The notes below the pieces were generated by a model. That model worked only from the letters and a program-made list of their open reading frames with translations, did no database searches and was not told the origin of the DNA. Below are positions 13,101 to 26,900 of a stretch of 64,000 nt of DNA, one piece after another. Source of the stretch: Acanthaster planci. Taxonomy: Eukaryota > Echinodermata > Asteroidea > Valvatida > Acanthasteridae. The stretch's first letter is position 1. Each line of letters opens with the position of its first letter. The DNA lies in assembly GCF_001949145.1 (NCBI RefSeq), contig NW_019091357.1:1576746-1640745 (forward strand), in the 5' to 3' direction. A program made the position numbers and the translations under genes.

Positions 13101-16100
13101 AACACCGATTATGTAGCGAAATCGATGTCTGCTTAGGGTTTCAGCATTTATGTTTTCATACAAGATACTTTTCCAGTTATCCCACTAATATTTCAGAGGT
13201 TCAAGAGGTATACTTGCTGTCTCCTGCATTTCTACTGAAAAGAAATCCCGCAGAAGAAGTATTTTTGTTCACTTTTGCAGAATACCTTGTTTAGTTTTGG
13301 TCATCGGATTTCTGAATTGTATTTATCGACGAAAAAAGAAAGAAACAAACCAGCTTAACAAAAATCGCCGTAATTCTTTAACTGTGAAGCAAATGAGTTG
13401 AATGTCAGTTTTAGGGGCTGACACAGGAAATAGCGTTTTTAAAAAAAGATTAAGAATTTTCATTTCACTTTTCAAATAAACTATAATGGAAAAGTGGAAA
13501 ACAGATTTAGACAAAATAAAGAGAGATCCAACTTTACCATATAACTGTGTTTAGAACGACACTTCTGGACACCTATCGGAACACTTCAATAGCATTTAGC
13601 AAACAATAACATAAACAGCTCAGTATTCAACGAACTCATTTGCATACAGGTGTTCGGCGCGTGCCGGTCCCACTTACTTCACCGGGACTACTTTTCTTTT
13701 GTAGTCGGGAAAACAGCCAAATGACACACGGGTAGCGCTGTCAGTCAAGATTCGGCAGAGGTGTATTAGCATAATCGAGGTGTCGTTGACCTGAGCGTGA
13801 AAGTTTAATGTTTGATTTCGCTTTGTTTTGATAATTACTACGACAAGGTTTTTTTTCTTGGGGGGGGGGTCGTCACACAGTTGTCAAACCCTCCAGGGAC
13901 AGAGGGGGTGTTTGTGGAACCGAATGTGACACGTGCAGGACAACAATCGGGTTGTCTTGTGGTCAAGTATGGCAAAGTCTGGCCTCGATTGGGAATTCTT
14001 CTGTGCACTGTTGTAAACATAAATCATGTCCGTTCCATGATGATCCAACAAAAAGACTGATTTTAGTTTGATTTATACAGTAACGGGCCTACATCTTTAC
14101 ACGTCTCCTTTCCTGGCACATCATTACCGTCAGCGATTCTAGTCTCCTTTATTACTTGTAGGACACCTCGACATTTTCATTTTTTTTTATCATCTACGGC
14201 CTCAGGGATTCTCCTTTTATTGCAAGGTTGAAAAATTGGGAAGTCCTTTTGTGGAGGACGTTGCCAGAAATGGGGAATTCTAACCACTTTTTACAGTAGA
14301 GAAATACATAATGTTATACGGGAACAGGGTCTTGCAATTCAAGGATTGCCCGTCAGCTTGAAAGAACGAGCATAGGCTCATCCTAGACCTCTAAAGAAAC
14401 TGATACCAATGGACAGATTTTCTGTTCATTATGCTCCCGTCGGTGAATTATGGAAGCTTATGAGATTTTCCCTCTTGTATCGGTGTTTCAAGGCCTGACA
14501 ACATCTCCAATTCCGACAGCATTAAATAATTTCTTAGTTCGTTCCTCAAACATTTACTTGCGACCCCGTCGCTGGCTCTGTCATGTACAAGCTTTATGTT
14601 GAACTCACCTGTACTTTTTGTGGCATTTGATCTGTCAGCATCCTTCGGGGCAAACCAGGAGAGATTCTCCCGACACTGCTGCAACAATTCCAACAGTGAC
14701 GGACTCGGTTTCCCAGTCGGCCGGCGGCCATTTTCTCCTACCATTCAGGTGTGTGATCAACGTGACCGTCAAAAACTTTCTTGTTGACAGCGCGGCAGGT
14801 ATGCGCGAGCCGAACAATGGCAAACAAAGGAAAGATCGCCATTGGTGGAACGCACCTGTCGGCTCTTTAAAAAACCGTCTGAAAAGAATTTAATTCTCCA
14901 CTTTTTGCGCAACAAGGAATTCGCGCCTTTTTCACCTGAGTAGCATTGTATTTTCTTAGCTTGAACACATGCCCCGTGCCGAAGTGGATATAGCCTACGT
15001 GTTAAAAATGTAATATTTTGTGAAGACAGTCCTGTAGAAGCTTGTGGTGTTAAAATGTGCCAAATATTTTCTTATCTTTTGAACAAGGAGATGGGAATCG
15101 ATAGTGCATTACTTTACAACAAAAAAGAAATTGGGAAAGCTTTGTATTTCCTTTCGGTTCCAATTTGGGTTAAATTTTGTAAAACAACTTCCAATCCTAC
15201 CGGTGTGCACATCTAAATCACAATCGGTATGGTAGAGTGGCCTTCATATTTGCCAACCTTTGGGAGAAATTAAAATAAACTGGAGAAAATAATTGTTTTG
15301 ATGTTGATTTCCTATTCCGAACCACCTTCTTTTAGACAACAGCATAAGGGGGGGGGAGTGCGAACAGTGGCAGTTTGGAACGGAATGGACACTTTAAAAG
15401 AATCATCAGAGCGCTGATGGAAGCAATCTTAGAACGCTTAAAATTGTTTAAGCAGGACGGCATTCTATTTTTCCTCGGGCAAGCAAAGTTCTAGTTACGC
15501 ACCTGCTATTCGAACTTAACCAAATTGTGGCAGATTGGACTTAGGCATGCAGCGTGCCACAAACCTCATTCAAATACAAAGGAAATTGAAGACTGTATTC
15601 CATTCACGTTTTACCTTCCATGATATATGAATTCCGCGAACTTGACTCATGGTACCAGTTGTGGTACAAAAGTGAACACAAGCCACATCATTCCCAAGCC
15701 ACGACAAAATAAAAGCACGGCCTTGACGCTGGCGCATTATGACTCATGTTTTATCCCGCTATGTTGAATCACACCGAACAAGTACATTGTCACCGCATTA
15801 AGAATGCCTGAATGGAAATGAATGGGTGAGTAGTGCAGGTCCAAGTGCAAGGCAGTGATTGGCCAACAACAAAGCTCTTTGGAGCATCAGCAATGCGATT
15901 TGTGGCAGTGTGATTCGTGGAAGACTTCTACGAAGCCAAGCACTTTCTTTGCGTAGGGCGCCTCGTGTGTTCACAACTTGAAGGAAACCGCGCGGTATTG
16001 GAGAGGAAGAGGGCGCTATTCGTCAAACAGGAGTGTGCGGGTTCGGGGGGGGGGACTTTTTGTTCCGAAAGTTTAACCGACTCCGACGTACAGAAGGTAC

Positions 16101-16719
16101 AGAAGGAAGGCACACTGTACTTATATTCACAATTTGTGGTCAAGGTTCACTGAAGCTGGAAAGTCAAGAGCAGAAGCCAAATAAAGTCAAGGACAAGAAA
16201 ATATAGAAGACTGTAATCGTTTTATTCAATAAAGCTAAATTGGAAGATTTCTTTCAACACTACTGTTTGGCGACAGATGATGGTAGACGACGATCTTAAG
16301 TTTACGCATGAAACTGTTATTTCTTCTTTGTAATACTATTTTCCCAATATCTACGACAACCTGGCAAAATGAGTCTTAAGTCACTTGGCATAGTGAACAA
16401 TAACATGTCCTTAATTCATTAATTACAATATTTGCTACAAGGAGTGTTCATTGAAACAAATTAAGTGTGGAGCTCCGACGATTTCATCTTTAAAATAAAT
16501 CTCACGAATTCGAAAATGACTTCAAGACTCACTTTGCGGATTTAGTCACATATTTGGTTTGAAATTTTGTAATGGAAGATATTGCTACTACAACCAACTA
16601 CTTGTACGGAAAAGAATTTAATGATGTCATCGTCAAAGTAGATTGATTGTGCCGGCCTTTTGAGCCACAACACTGTAAATAAACTGACGATGCCTCGACG
16701 GGCCAATTTCTCTTGGGGT

Positions 16720-16773
16720 TTCAAGAAGCACTTATGAATAGAAACTTTCAAGAAGCACTTATGCATAGAAACT
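16720..16773. repeat. two-copy 27-bp tandem duplication
   Basis: Two adjacent 27-bp units beginning TTCAAGAAGCACTTATG differ by one base (GAATAG against GCATAG). A partial third start follows. It is a small local duplication with no evident function. Confidence 0.85.
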
Positions 16774-18220
16774 TTCAATTACACTGAACCTATTTCACCG
16801 TTCAGAGACTTAATAAACTTGGGAAAATTGTTAAGATTTCAAAAAATGTACCTATCATGTAGTAAAACTGCGCCCCTAGAAGTTACAAATGAAACGGTTC
16901 AAAAATAAACTTCGTTAAGACTCGAAGCATCTGTTTTGATATTACCAAGAATGAAAATTCTTCCGAGCTAGGCGAGTTCTCGGTATTATGGGGGAATTTA
17001 GGGGCTGTAGGCTTCAAAATGATGACGTGTTTTTGTCAATCACCCTCCAAACTGGGACACATCGGGCTACAAGTGTGACCAAATGAAGACAAGTCATCGC
17101 ACAATTTGAAAACCAATCGAGGAATGACTGAGGTAGATCGACACAGATTTGGAATTGTTTTTGTGGTGCAGATTATAAGCTTTCAGCTCCAGTGTCGTAG
17201 CATTGTGTCGAAACTCAAACAGCCTAGTGGCGCTTTATACAGCAACTAATGCGGCAAGCAGTCTAAAGGATTATTCGAGAACTTCAACAACCCGAGGGGC
17301 ATACTCCCAGTGCTTCCATTCACAGCATTAGCAAACACAAGACAATTGAGATCGTCCTGTTGGCTAGTTTCCCAAACTCTGCTCAACACCGACAATTTTC
17401 AAAGCACGTCAAATGCCACTGACAAACCAAAATGCCTTTGCACTACATAAACTTCTTGCGATTGGTTTCCGGCTGACTTGTGCTTCGCACATGAATGCGA
17501 TGAGCGACTCTGCGACAAGGACGGAACCAGAGAGAAAAGCAAAGTGTCGGGGAAGGGGGGAAACGTTGGAACTGTGTTCATCATGGAGAAACAAAATGGA
17601 GAATCTTTTCGAAAATCCATTTCATAACTCCTTCAAAGAAGAGTGTCTCTCTCATAAGCGCCTTTTAAACAAATCCTTTAAGTTTCAGAAGAGCAATGAA
17701 TTTCATACACACTTTCAAAACACAAAGTTGAACCCAAACTTGCACAAAATATTTACAAATTATTCAAATCTTCGAAGCATAAAACTGGGTGACTTTTGTA
17801 TAATTATCCACTGACAAAAACAAGAGAAAGAGAAAAAGGTTTCCTTGACTGTGGTAAACCCTGCATGCAGATAAGAACAACAAAAGTCCTCGGTGAGGTG
17901 TAAAAATCAAGGTGCTTTCTTGGAAAAAAATCTCCCCACAAAAATCAAGACCTTCTTGCCTTCAGTTTCAGGTTTCTATTTGTTAAGCAAGTACGGAGCA
18001 AAAGCAGATTTCATCTTAATAAAAGAAACCGTGCTTTGCCAGGAGCATTTTTTTCTGATGTTGGCTTAGTGCCTCACAAAGATGATTAAGAAGTTACAAT
18101 GGAGGACAGGCAAACAATTTGAGGACCTTGGGCCAACAATCTGAGGACCCTGGGGACCAGGCAGGTCTAATATCGCCTCTCAATACTCTGCGACTTATAA
18201 AGACTTATAAAGAACTGGTC

Positions 18221-18249
18221 TCAAGCATACCCTCTAAGGGTATGCTTGA
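18221..18249. repeat. perfect 12-bp hairpin
   Basis: TCAAGCATACCC and GGGTATGCTTGA are perfect reverse complements around a 5-base loop. No poly-T tract or transposon end flanks it. Confidence 0.8.
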
Positions 18250-19515
18250 AGTAAAATGTGGAAGGTCCATTTGACCCATTAAATGTCAGCACTTGAAGAG
18301 GATCTTCTCATCTCTTACAGCATGACAACTATGACATTTTGCCCATTTAACATGTGATTCATAAGATAACTACGACCATTCTTACAAAAATGAATTAACC
18401 CACATATCTACAGGTAGAATTGCTTTCCTTGTATGCTTGGAAGTTCTTTCCTCTTTCAAAAATTCAAATCTTGTCCATTACCTTGAAAAACAATTTGCTA
18501 TTTTCAAGGACATCTTTCGCACTCCATAATGCTAAAAAAAGCTCTGAACTGTGAAATTTTATATGGAAAAGACTGTTCTCTTGTCATATCTTCAATCCAT
18601 GCATATTTCGACGTTAAATCCTTAAAACTGATAATTTTAAGCTTTTGAACAGCAAACCTGACCTCTCCCACAAGAGGTCAAAACTTCCTACAATAATTTA
18701 CTTTTAAAAATTCTGAGTGAATATACCTTTCAAAAAAACAAAAACAAAAAAATTCAGACATTCATCTAGCTTTTCTAGCCGTTTTTTTTTACCTTACTTA
18801 CTCAAGACACCTGTTCACATGTAATTGCTATAGTATCTTATAGATGGAAGTATACAGGCTACTATCAAGTATCAACTATTCAATTCGAAAAAATATTTTT
18901 ATATCTACACTTTGCATCTATTCTGATAGAGTTCTAGTTATCCACATAAACATTCAATACCTTTTAAAGTAAGTTTTTAGGATAGATTTATACAAAATTC
19001 TGACGCCCTACTTGTACATGATTTCTTCAAGTGTGAAAAAAATTCTACCGTACAAAAAATAACAAAAAATAAAGTTTCTATTTAACCAATAATTAAGATC
19101 ATACAAAAGTTACAAAGCAAAACGAATCTCCGGGACTTTGGAAAAATAGTTCTCACATACTATGCAACAACAGAGATTACTATCTCAGATGAAGACTTTT
19201 TAACAAACAACATTACCAATTTTTCTTTTGAATCATTCAGTGATTTTCTACATTGAAACCTTTGACAAAGAACACAAGTTCTGCATGTACATAATGAGCA
19301 CTTCCGAAACTCTCCCTCTTCAAGAACCTGTATTATATGTATTTGAATTGGTACAACAAACAACTGGAAGAACTTTAAGGGGCTTGGGAAAAAGGGAAAA
19401 CACTTTCCCAACCCAGACTTCCCCTGAGCTACAGCCCAAATTGGATTCCAACTTGGGTGGGATTTTCCTTTTGAACTAAGCCACGATCACATCATATTTG
19501 TAAAGTGGGTTTAAA

Positions 19516-19808
19516 ACCAAGTCTGGTCCGAGCCAGTTTGGCTCATAAGGCCAGTGTTTATCTCTGGTTTCCTTGGCATGAAACGACTGACAATATTTCT
19601 ATTCCCCCTGGATGGGATGCCAGTCCATCGCAGGTTGCTTCCCCAGCTAATGTTGGTATCCATTTATACTCCTGGGTGGAGAGAGGCAAGCAGGGGTGAA
19701 GAGGCTTGCCAAGACCATACCATACTGCCAGCAGCTGGATTCGAACCTCCTACCCTATGATTGGAAGTCACAAACCCTAACCACTTGGCCACATGCGCCC
19801 CGCAAAAT
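19516..19808 (-). mobile_element. tRNA-derived SINE, second family
   Basis: On the minus strand the element begins near 19808 with a tRNA-like head. It has an A box (TGGCCAAGTGG) and a B box (GGTTCGAATCC). The body carries a sequence widespread in marine invertebrate SINEs, seen on the plus strand as CCTGGATGGGATGCCAGTCC and ATTTATACTCCTGGGTGGAG. It is flanked by a direct repeat of about ten bases (TGGGTTTAAA at 19506 and TGGGTTTGAA at 19809, one mismatch), probably the target-site duplication. It lies about 1.1 kb downstream of the CYRI stop codon. Confidence 0.8.
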
Positions 19809-19904
19809 TGGGTTTGAACTACTGTTTAATTAAATGACAGACTGCAACGTGTAATAATTTGAAAAACATGAAAGGTGTTTCACCTGAATGACTATTTCCC
19901 TCAG

Positions 19905-20153
19905 AAAGGATCCCTGCCAGAAAGTATATCGCAGAAAAAAACAAGGCCAACCAGCCCCCCCCCAAAAAGAGCACCACTTCTACCTAAAACGTTGGCCTTT
20001 CAGTCCTCCATTCTCCAACAGGTGAAGGATGAGGAACTGAAACAATCCACAATAACACAGTCTCATGAGAGTCTACTTACCCCAAGCATGGCTGGAATGC
20101 TGCCAGATCGTTACATACCTAATCAATATGCTGATATTCTTAAGATCATACAT
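19905..20153 (+). CDS. candidate coding exon, unknown plus-strand gene
   Basis: This is a possible internal exon. A good acceptor (TGACTATTTCCCTCAG) precedes it and a GTATGG donor follows. Between them lie 83 open codons. The translation is rich in Pro, Ser, Lys and Gln, with an SPPPKRAP stretch and a more ordered end (LPDRYIPNQYADILKIIH). I recognise no family. It would belong to a gene running toward the minus-strand CYRI gene. Its end phase does not join directly to the candidate exon at 20734-20910, so at least one exon is missing or the model is wrong. Confidence 0.25.
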
Positions 20154-20733
20154 GTATGGTACACCATTATGTGACGGCCTCGAGTGAAGTCGTAAAACAA
20201 GACAAAGGTAAGACTATTTTGTTCCTTGGCTCGTAAAAAAATACCGATGCATTAATGGGCAACAGTTGGTTTAGATAAGTTACATATCAAAGGATTTAGG
20301 GAGAGTCTCTAAGCTTGGAGTGTCGGTGTACCACAGAAGGCACCTCGTGGAACCCTGACTGTTTTCCAGTAGGAATGAGCGATATTTCCTTCAGGTTAAT
20401 CCTGCATTAACCAGGCAAATGTTCCCACTGCAGGACAAGCTTTCTTTACGTTTTCAAAACGGGACGTGTTCCCACTGCAGCCCATCGCCAATTCCAAGCA
20501 CCTGAGACATCCTTAGAGATTTTCCATGTCAGTATGGGAAACCATTTTTCACAGGCGGGAAAGTTCCTTACCAAATTCTGGTTCACATGAAACTAATTAG
20601 CTACGGAATCACTGAAATCAATTACACAAATTTTGATCAAAGATTTCCAACAGTAATCAGTCATTACAGCGATGACTGGTATCAAGGTTATAAATAAATC
20701 GAAATTAAAAAAGTCTGCATCTCTTACCTACAG

Positions 20734-20910
20734 AAATGTTCCCAGAACCAAAACGCACAAATCGTTCTCTTGGCCGATCCTATGTAACCTGGCTAACAAA
20801 ACAACCGGACCACTGTTCTGCCATTAAGATTTCCAAGAAAGATAGGTCCTGCCAGGAGGATTGTGTGCAAGATATGACCGGGGGAAGGGTCGTGTCAAAG
20901 GTTAACTCAG
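20734..20910 (+). CDS. candidate coding exon antisense to the CYRI 3' end
   Basis: A 177-base open segment lies between a strong acceptor (TCTTACCTACAG) and a strong donor (AACTCAG/GTGAGC). Only one frame is open. It is basic, with a cluster of Cys residues near the end. It overlaps the last four bases of the CYRI coding region on the other strand. No family is recognised, and no compatible flanking exon was found, so it may be a chance exon. Confidence 0.25.
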
Positions 20911-23900
20911 GTGAGCAGGGCCCTAGTTGAGCATGGTGTGGTCTCGTCGTTGAAGTGTTTGCTGTTGTACCTGCAGGAAGAGATTTGAGGAGGTTGATCA
21001 GAGGAGGTAAACTTGACAAACGTAACATGACACTGATTCCAAAAGTAGTGTTTTTGAATCCATGATACTCTAAGGATGAATTTAGCTATGAGCATGTACC
21101 TGAGGGTACAGAAAGAGGTGATATCAGGGGCAGGAAGAGGAACATAAGACCCTAAAATGGGAGAAATGGGGGCACAGGGGAGCACACACCGCTCTGTCTG
21201 CTCCAAGCCCTTGGATGCCCTGAAATACCTCATAGCTCTGGGTGCTCAACAGCACATCCAGATAAGTTAAGTTACTGTCCAGTCTCAAGTCAAGTTACTG
21301 TCTAGTCTCAAGTCAAGTTACTGTCTAGTCTCAAGTCAAGTTACTGTCCAGTCTCAAGTCAAGTTACCGTCCAGTCTCAAGTCAAGTTACTGTCCAGTCT
21401 CAAGTCAAGTTACTGTCCAGTCTCAAGTCAAGTTACTGTCCAGTCTCAAGTCAAGTTACTGTCAAGTCTCAAGTCAAGATACTGTCAAGTCTCAAGTCAA
21501 GTTACTGTCCAGCCTCAAGTTAAGTGCCAGGCAATAACAAATGAACTGTGGTAATGCCAAGGCCCTTTCAATTAACTGCTGTTGTTCATTCTCTGTGTGC
21601 CTTAACTTGCGACCCGACCTGTGGTTTGACTTTCCATTCCATGTACGACTGATAATGTTACATCTCCTCCAAATCCAAAAGCCACGTCCACAATGCCACC
21701 TGCAATCTCTGACATCTACAATGGTGCACTTTGCATGAGCCACCAAAGTAACCCAAGACATCAACTCTGTCCGTGTCTTACCTCAGTGCATTCATCAAAG
21801 ACTCCAACTCATTCGGACTCTGGTCTTTTAGCACTTTTATGCAACTTTTCACCTGTCAAATTAAAAAAAAGGAAGAAAGTCAGACTCAGACAAATGTTAC
21901 TTCAACCCCGCAATAAAACTGTGCCAATGAATTCCATGCTCCACAAGTAAACTATTGCAACCCTGCCAAACTCGTCAACAAACAGGATATGAGTGCGTCA
22001 TGAAGCCACAGCAATCGTTGCACTATAACTCTGCCACTAAGTCCTGCCGCTCACTTCCCCCGATAAGAAAGGAGAGAAGACCAAAATAACTTACGTCTAT
22101 GCTTGACTTCTTGTCGAAGGCGCCTACTGGATGGACATGATCATACAGAATGATGAGGCCGACCATGATACGCATGCAGAAGAGAGCGGTGTCTTCGTTT
22201 TGGAATTTGCAGTAGTGCTCGCTGGAGAGAGGGAAAAAGAGAGAAAACAGAAGACACAGGCTCTCTGATTAGCTGGGAGATAGCCTGGGTAGAGCTGGAG
22301 AGCTCTGTTGGTGAAGCAGTGGTGCGGGAAAACAGAGAAGGTAATTTCAGCTTCCAGTTCCTTGGAGGAAGTATCACGGAACAGGACTAGGGGGGAAACC
22401 CCGGTGACTGGGCACTGTGGACACAACTGGAAAACCCATCCTCCAAGGAAGGGAAATTGACGCACAAAGGGCAACAAGTGAAACGTGAGGAAACTTGGCG
22501 TTAGTGACCAACGGAAACTGAAAATAAGGAAAGGACACTTATTTTGGCCTCCTAAAGCAAAACAGCTTTGCACTCTCAACCAGGTAGCAAATAAACCTAC
22601 TTACTTAATGATAGATCTAAACAGCATGATAAGTGATACCGTATTCTGTGAAGTCCTTGTGAAAATGAAAGGAAATAAATTACTTGTAACTGCCAAGTAC
22701 TTCTCTGCCACAAACTTTTTCACAATCGCCTTTGATGACTGGATATAACAAATTGAGTCTTGAGGCTAAGTTTCAATTATCTCCTTTACTGTCGGCATTA
22801 GGAAGAGCAAAGTGGGTTCTCCGTTGTGAGATATTCCTCAGTTTGACATCCACAGGAAATGGGCATTACACGGGTGAAAAATGTTCAGGGTTCCTAATGA
22901 CTAGCCCTGTGTAAGATTTTGCAAAAACGGCCTTTTTTGTCACAAAGATGGTTCTAGCATCTTGTGACTCATTTTGTCAGAGTGGGTCACATTTGTACTC
23001 TGTGCGGATTGTTTGCACGAGAGCTGAAACTCGGTCAAGTGCAATTTGCATAGTTTTTCACTCGAGGCTGGATTGCAAACAAGAGTAGTCAAGGGCACAC
23101 AAATGGTGTCGGTATCAATCATGGTCCTGCCCAGGGAAGTTATGAAGGGACAAAACAATGTATACATGCTGTATGTGAATCAGCTGTGACAGGCTGAATG
23201 CCTTCAAATGCCTCTCCCATCAGGGAGCCAAACGTTGCACTTATCAGCCCACAACTCAGCTCACCTGTCCACATCAGCTGACCAGGGGTACCAGGTAAAA
23301 CCGGTCCAGAGATCTCTCATATGCGAGGATTGCGATGTGGGGTAGATTTCCACCGTTAGGAAAATTACTCCCTTCCCCCATCCTACGCCCCCCACTCCTT
23401 CCTGCTCGAGTTTGAGGACCAGTTTGGGCTATTTAAACAACTTGCTTTTAACCACTTTGCACCGGGCCCATGTATCCATGTTGATTCTACTGGGCCGGGT
23501 GACTTTTCATTTTTTCCTGTTTTCAAACTTCTTTAAAAATTCCTAACTTCACTTACTGGACGCTTACACCCACATGAATGGCTCTCTGGTGGCTACTCTA
23601 ATCTGACAGACAACATCTATTGACGCCCAAGTATTTCAGCCAGACCTGCCGCCTTGTGAAAAGGGTCCAGATTGTGCGATGTTACGTAATTTTCTTTTGT
23701 TCCCAAAACAGGCACAGTGCGCTGCTGACGTCTTTTCAACAGGGGTCAGACTAGCGTGCAGTGGTATTACATCGCTCATGCCTGGATCACTTTTGTCCCC
23801 GGTGGTAATCCGCTCGTGCTGAATGCCACAAACAGTGGTATAATCTTTCAAAACAGTGATGGATTTCCTCCCCTAATGACAACTGAAAAAATGTTGGCGA

Positions 23901-26900
23901 TTCCCAGCAGCTCCGTCTTTTGTTCAGAGTACGGTCTTTTGTTACAAGGCCCAGCTCTTTTGTCCAGCTTCGGGCTCCCCAGCTTCGTGTATAAAGCCTG
24001 TGTCTTCAAAACTAGATACCCCGGCACAAAGTGGTAAAGAATTCTCAGCCTGACGTCCATCAAAATTTGACAACATGCTTACCTCTTAGCTATCATGAGC
24101 TTGCATACGGAGACCATCGTGCTCAGCACATCGGTCGTGTTCTCAACAGGAACCTGCTTGCACTGCAGGAAGAGATGGAAGGAAATGTCTTGATATCTAC
24201 ATATTGCTGGACATCTTGTCAGTATTTGACCAACATACAGGTGATGACCTACACCAGCTGACACAAAGAATGAAAGTGGGGTATAATGGGCGGCACAGGT
24301 GGCTAGTGTGTAAGGTACCCGCCCCTCACCACTCTGGCCTAGGTTCGAATCCTGGCTCAATCCATCAGTGAGCAAAGCTGTTCCCTAATTCCTTCCTGTT
24401 CCATGATGGGTTCTTCCCTCTAAAATCTCTGGTTTTCTTCCTTCGGCAAAAATAAACACTTTCAATCTCTAGCTGTGCTCTGTAGTCAAATATGGGTCGT
24501 ATAACGGCTGTCTGAGGTGCCTTTGAATGCCTACGGCTTGACCACAATGTGGCTACACTTCCAACTTCAGCTCTGAGGCTACAAGTAATGATGACCGGCA
24601 CTCTGAATTAAAAGGTAACCCCCCAAGCAAAAAATGACTTTATTATATAAGAATGCTAGCAGGAGCAACCTGGTCACGGCTAGGTCGTGGTTAAGTATAA
24701 AACGGCCCGAACAGACGGATGAAGCAAGCTTACCTCAGTGACAAACTTAGTGGTCGAGTCGCTCAGGATTTTGAGCATCGGGCAAGCTTCGGCCAGAAAC
24801 AAGGACATTCTGTTTGCCATCTCGTTGTTGACGGCATAGGTGCGGTTTTGGCCTTGGTCCTGATGAGATGAAAGGAGATAAAAGAGCATGGTTTTGAAAT
24901 TTGATGCTGGCTAGATGCAACATCTTCGGGTAAACAGTACTAAGTCCAATGGACTAGTCAACAACCACAGTGGGCACGCGTCTCTTTCATATGAAGAAAA
25001 TTGTGCTTGATGAGAATGTTAAGATTTCTCATGAAAAAATCTGCTCCTCATTTACCTCTTAGAAGCAGAACTGAAGTCCACATTTTTTGGGAGGGGGGGG
25101 GAAATTTGGTCACAATTACATTGCAAGGAATCATCAAGTATGACGTGCCAACTGCGCAATGTGATTTGTTTTTTTAAAAAATGCGCAGGGCATCCAAAAA
25201 CTTGACCGAACCTGTTATAGTTATTGTTTTGGTTGTTTGACTAGTCTAACACTTTGTTACATTACAAACTTGGGGGGGGGGTTTGGGGGAAGCTCACCGA
25301 GTCCTGCATCTTGATTCGACTTAGCGTCCTCCGGTAATAACTGAAGTCATTCTGAATTGATGGATTGGTCATCTGTATTGAAACACAAAAAGTTTAAGGG
25401 GAAAACTGCTTCAGGATGAATAAGAGAAACTCCTGATTGATCAACTTTCCAATGAGTAGATTTTTAAAGCTTGACCTATTTGGATAAATTACATGATTTC
25501 ACAACTAGCAGGCCCAATGTCACTTGCCCAATGTCAAACTACTCATGTTTCACCCCGACCAGTTTTTGAAGCTTCCGCCCATAAACACGCCTTTGTTTTT
25601 AACTGGCCACAGAAGCCAACTCTTAGAACCTTCGCATGTGTGATGACTCAATCAGGCCACTGAAGTGAATGAGACACTGGTGAGGGTCTTGGTGCCAGAG
25701 ACAGAGCCGGCCCTAAGGGCAAGCCCAAGTAAAGGCAACAGTCTGGTACCACTTGGACAAGAGCTCCAGACAAAACCTGGCCAGTCGTTCCTCCAGGCCA
25801 CAGCCACCGTTGGACTACCGCATTGCATTATTAGAGAATGCTGAGCATCTCTAAGGGGATGAAAATCGCTCCTTTCCCATGGCTGCAGCTTTTGCAATTC
25901 ACATCAAGCCATTCATCAAATTGTCCTCTGAGGGGAATTTCAACGACCTGCAGACTATTTTGAAACACCCTGTTGTGCAACGTTTTTGGCTACAAACACA
26001 AAAAAAGACAGTGACTTGCATGCCTTTTAAAAAATTTTGGCAAATACGGCCAGTCAACTTTAAGCCTGAAGATAAGCCTGAGCCTGAAGATAAGCCTGAG
26101 CCTGAGCCTGAAGATAAGCCTGAGCCTGAGCCTGAGATGACCTTCAATCAAAGTTTGTGTAGTTGTTGGCACTCAAATAATTAACAGATGGGCGCAAGGT
26201 GCAATCAGCCACCGGTTAAGTGATCATTCTTTGTCAATTTGTTCCCACTTGACTATTGACAAACTCCACTCACCTTAAGGTCGTCAAACTTGAGGGTGAA
26301 ATGGAGGATTCTGGCAAACTGCTTAGCCAAAGCCTGGTGCCTGTCTAGGTGTTCAGCTGGTTTCATGTCCACATCGGCACATAACGCTTGCAGTAACGGC
26401 CTCAAAGCTTTCTCTACATTGAGGTAAAAACAAAAATGACGACAAATCATTCATTTTTCTGTTCTGATGCAGATTAAGTAACTCACGGTCCACGTTCAAT
26501 TCCGCACACGGCGAGGTCAGTAAGCGTGTACAAGGAGCAGTACCCGTAACTGCCTGTTAACTTCAGTTTCAACTTACCCCTTTCTGGATGCACATTGAAG
26601 GTATTTGCACTCGTAAGCAAGATGTAATAGGTTCGAATTCCATCAAACCAAACCTTTTTTGTTTCCCCCTCATTTGTTTATGTATGGCATATACCCAGTC
26701 AACAGTGACGACAACATCTCATCACTGATGGGCAAAACTCTTGCTTCCAAAACGCAGGCAGTAATAACTAACGACTGTCGTCATTTCTGGTAGTTTTTAG
26801 TTGGCTGTCTTTCTTGTTCTGACTTACCAATTTTCTGTGAGTACTCAAAGTATCTCTTGAGCCGTGCTACCAAAGGACAGACGTCAGCCCAGGCCTTCTG

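Larger units (their letters stand above)
10134..19515. other. gene desert with scattered GC-rich patches
   Basis: No supported gene. GC-richer patches at about 10640-10990, 11280-11510, 13630-13770 and 14560-14900 contain short SOX-like (AACAATG, AACAAAG), GATA-like and octamer (ATTTGCAT at 13638) cores and may be regulatory. A 27-bp duplication lies at 16720-16773 and a hairpin at 18221-18249. A Cys-rich reading frame at 12651-12900 is discussed in the findings. The rest is AT-rich. Confidence 0.45.

Noticed and set aside
17413-17814. 133-codon plus-strand open frame
   Set aside because: Residue use is low-complexity and resembles translated AT-rich DNA. No family or splice support was seen.
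19505-19760. Plus-strand frames at 19.5-19.8 kb
   Set aside because: They lie wholly inside the tRNA-derived SINE and have no coding support.
25879-26184. Frame with a Pro-Glu-Asp-Lys repeat
   Set aside because: The repeat arises from a hexamer array inside a CYRI intron, antisense to the gene. Nothing else supports translation.
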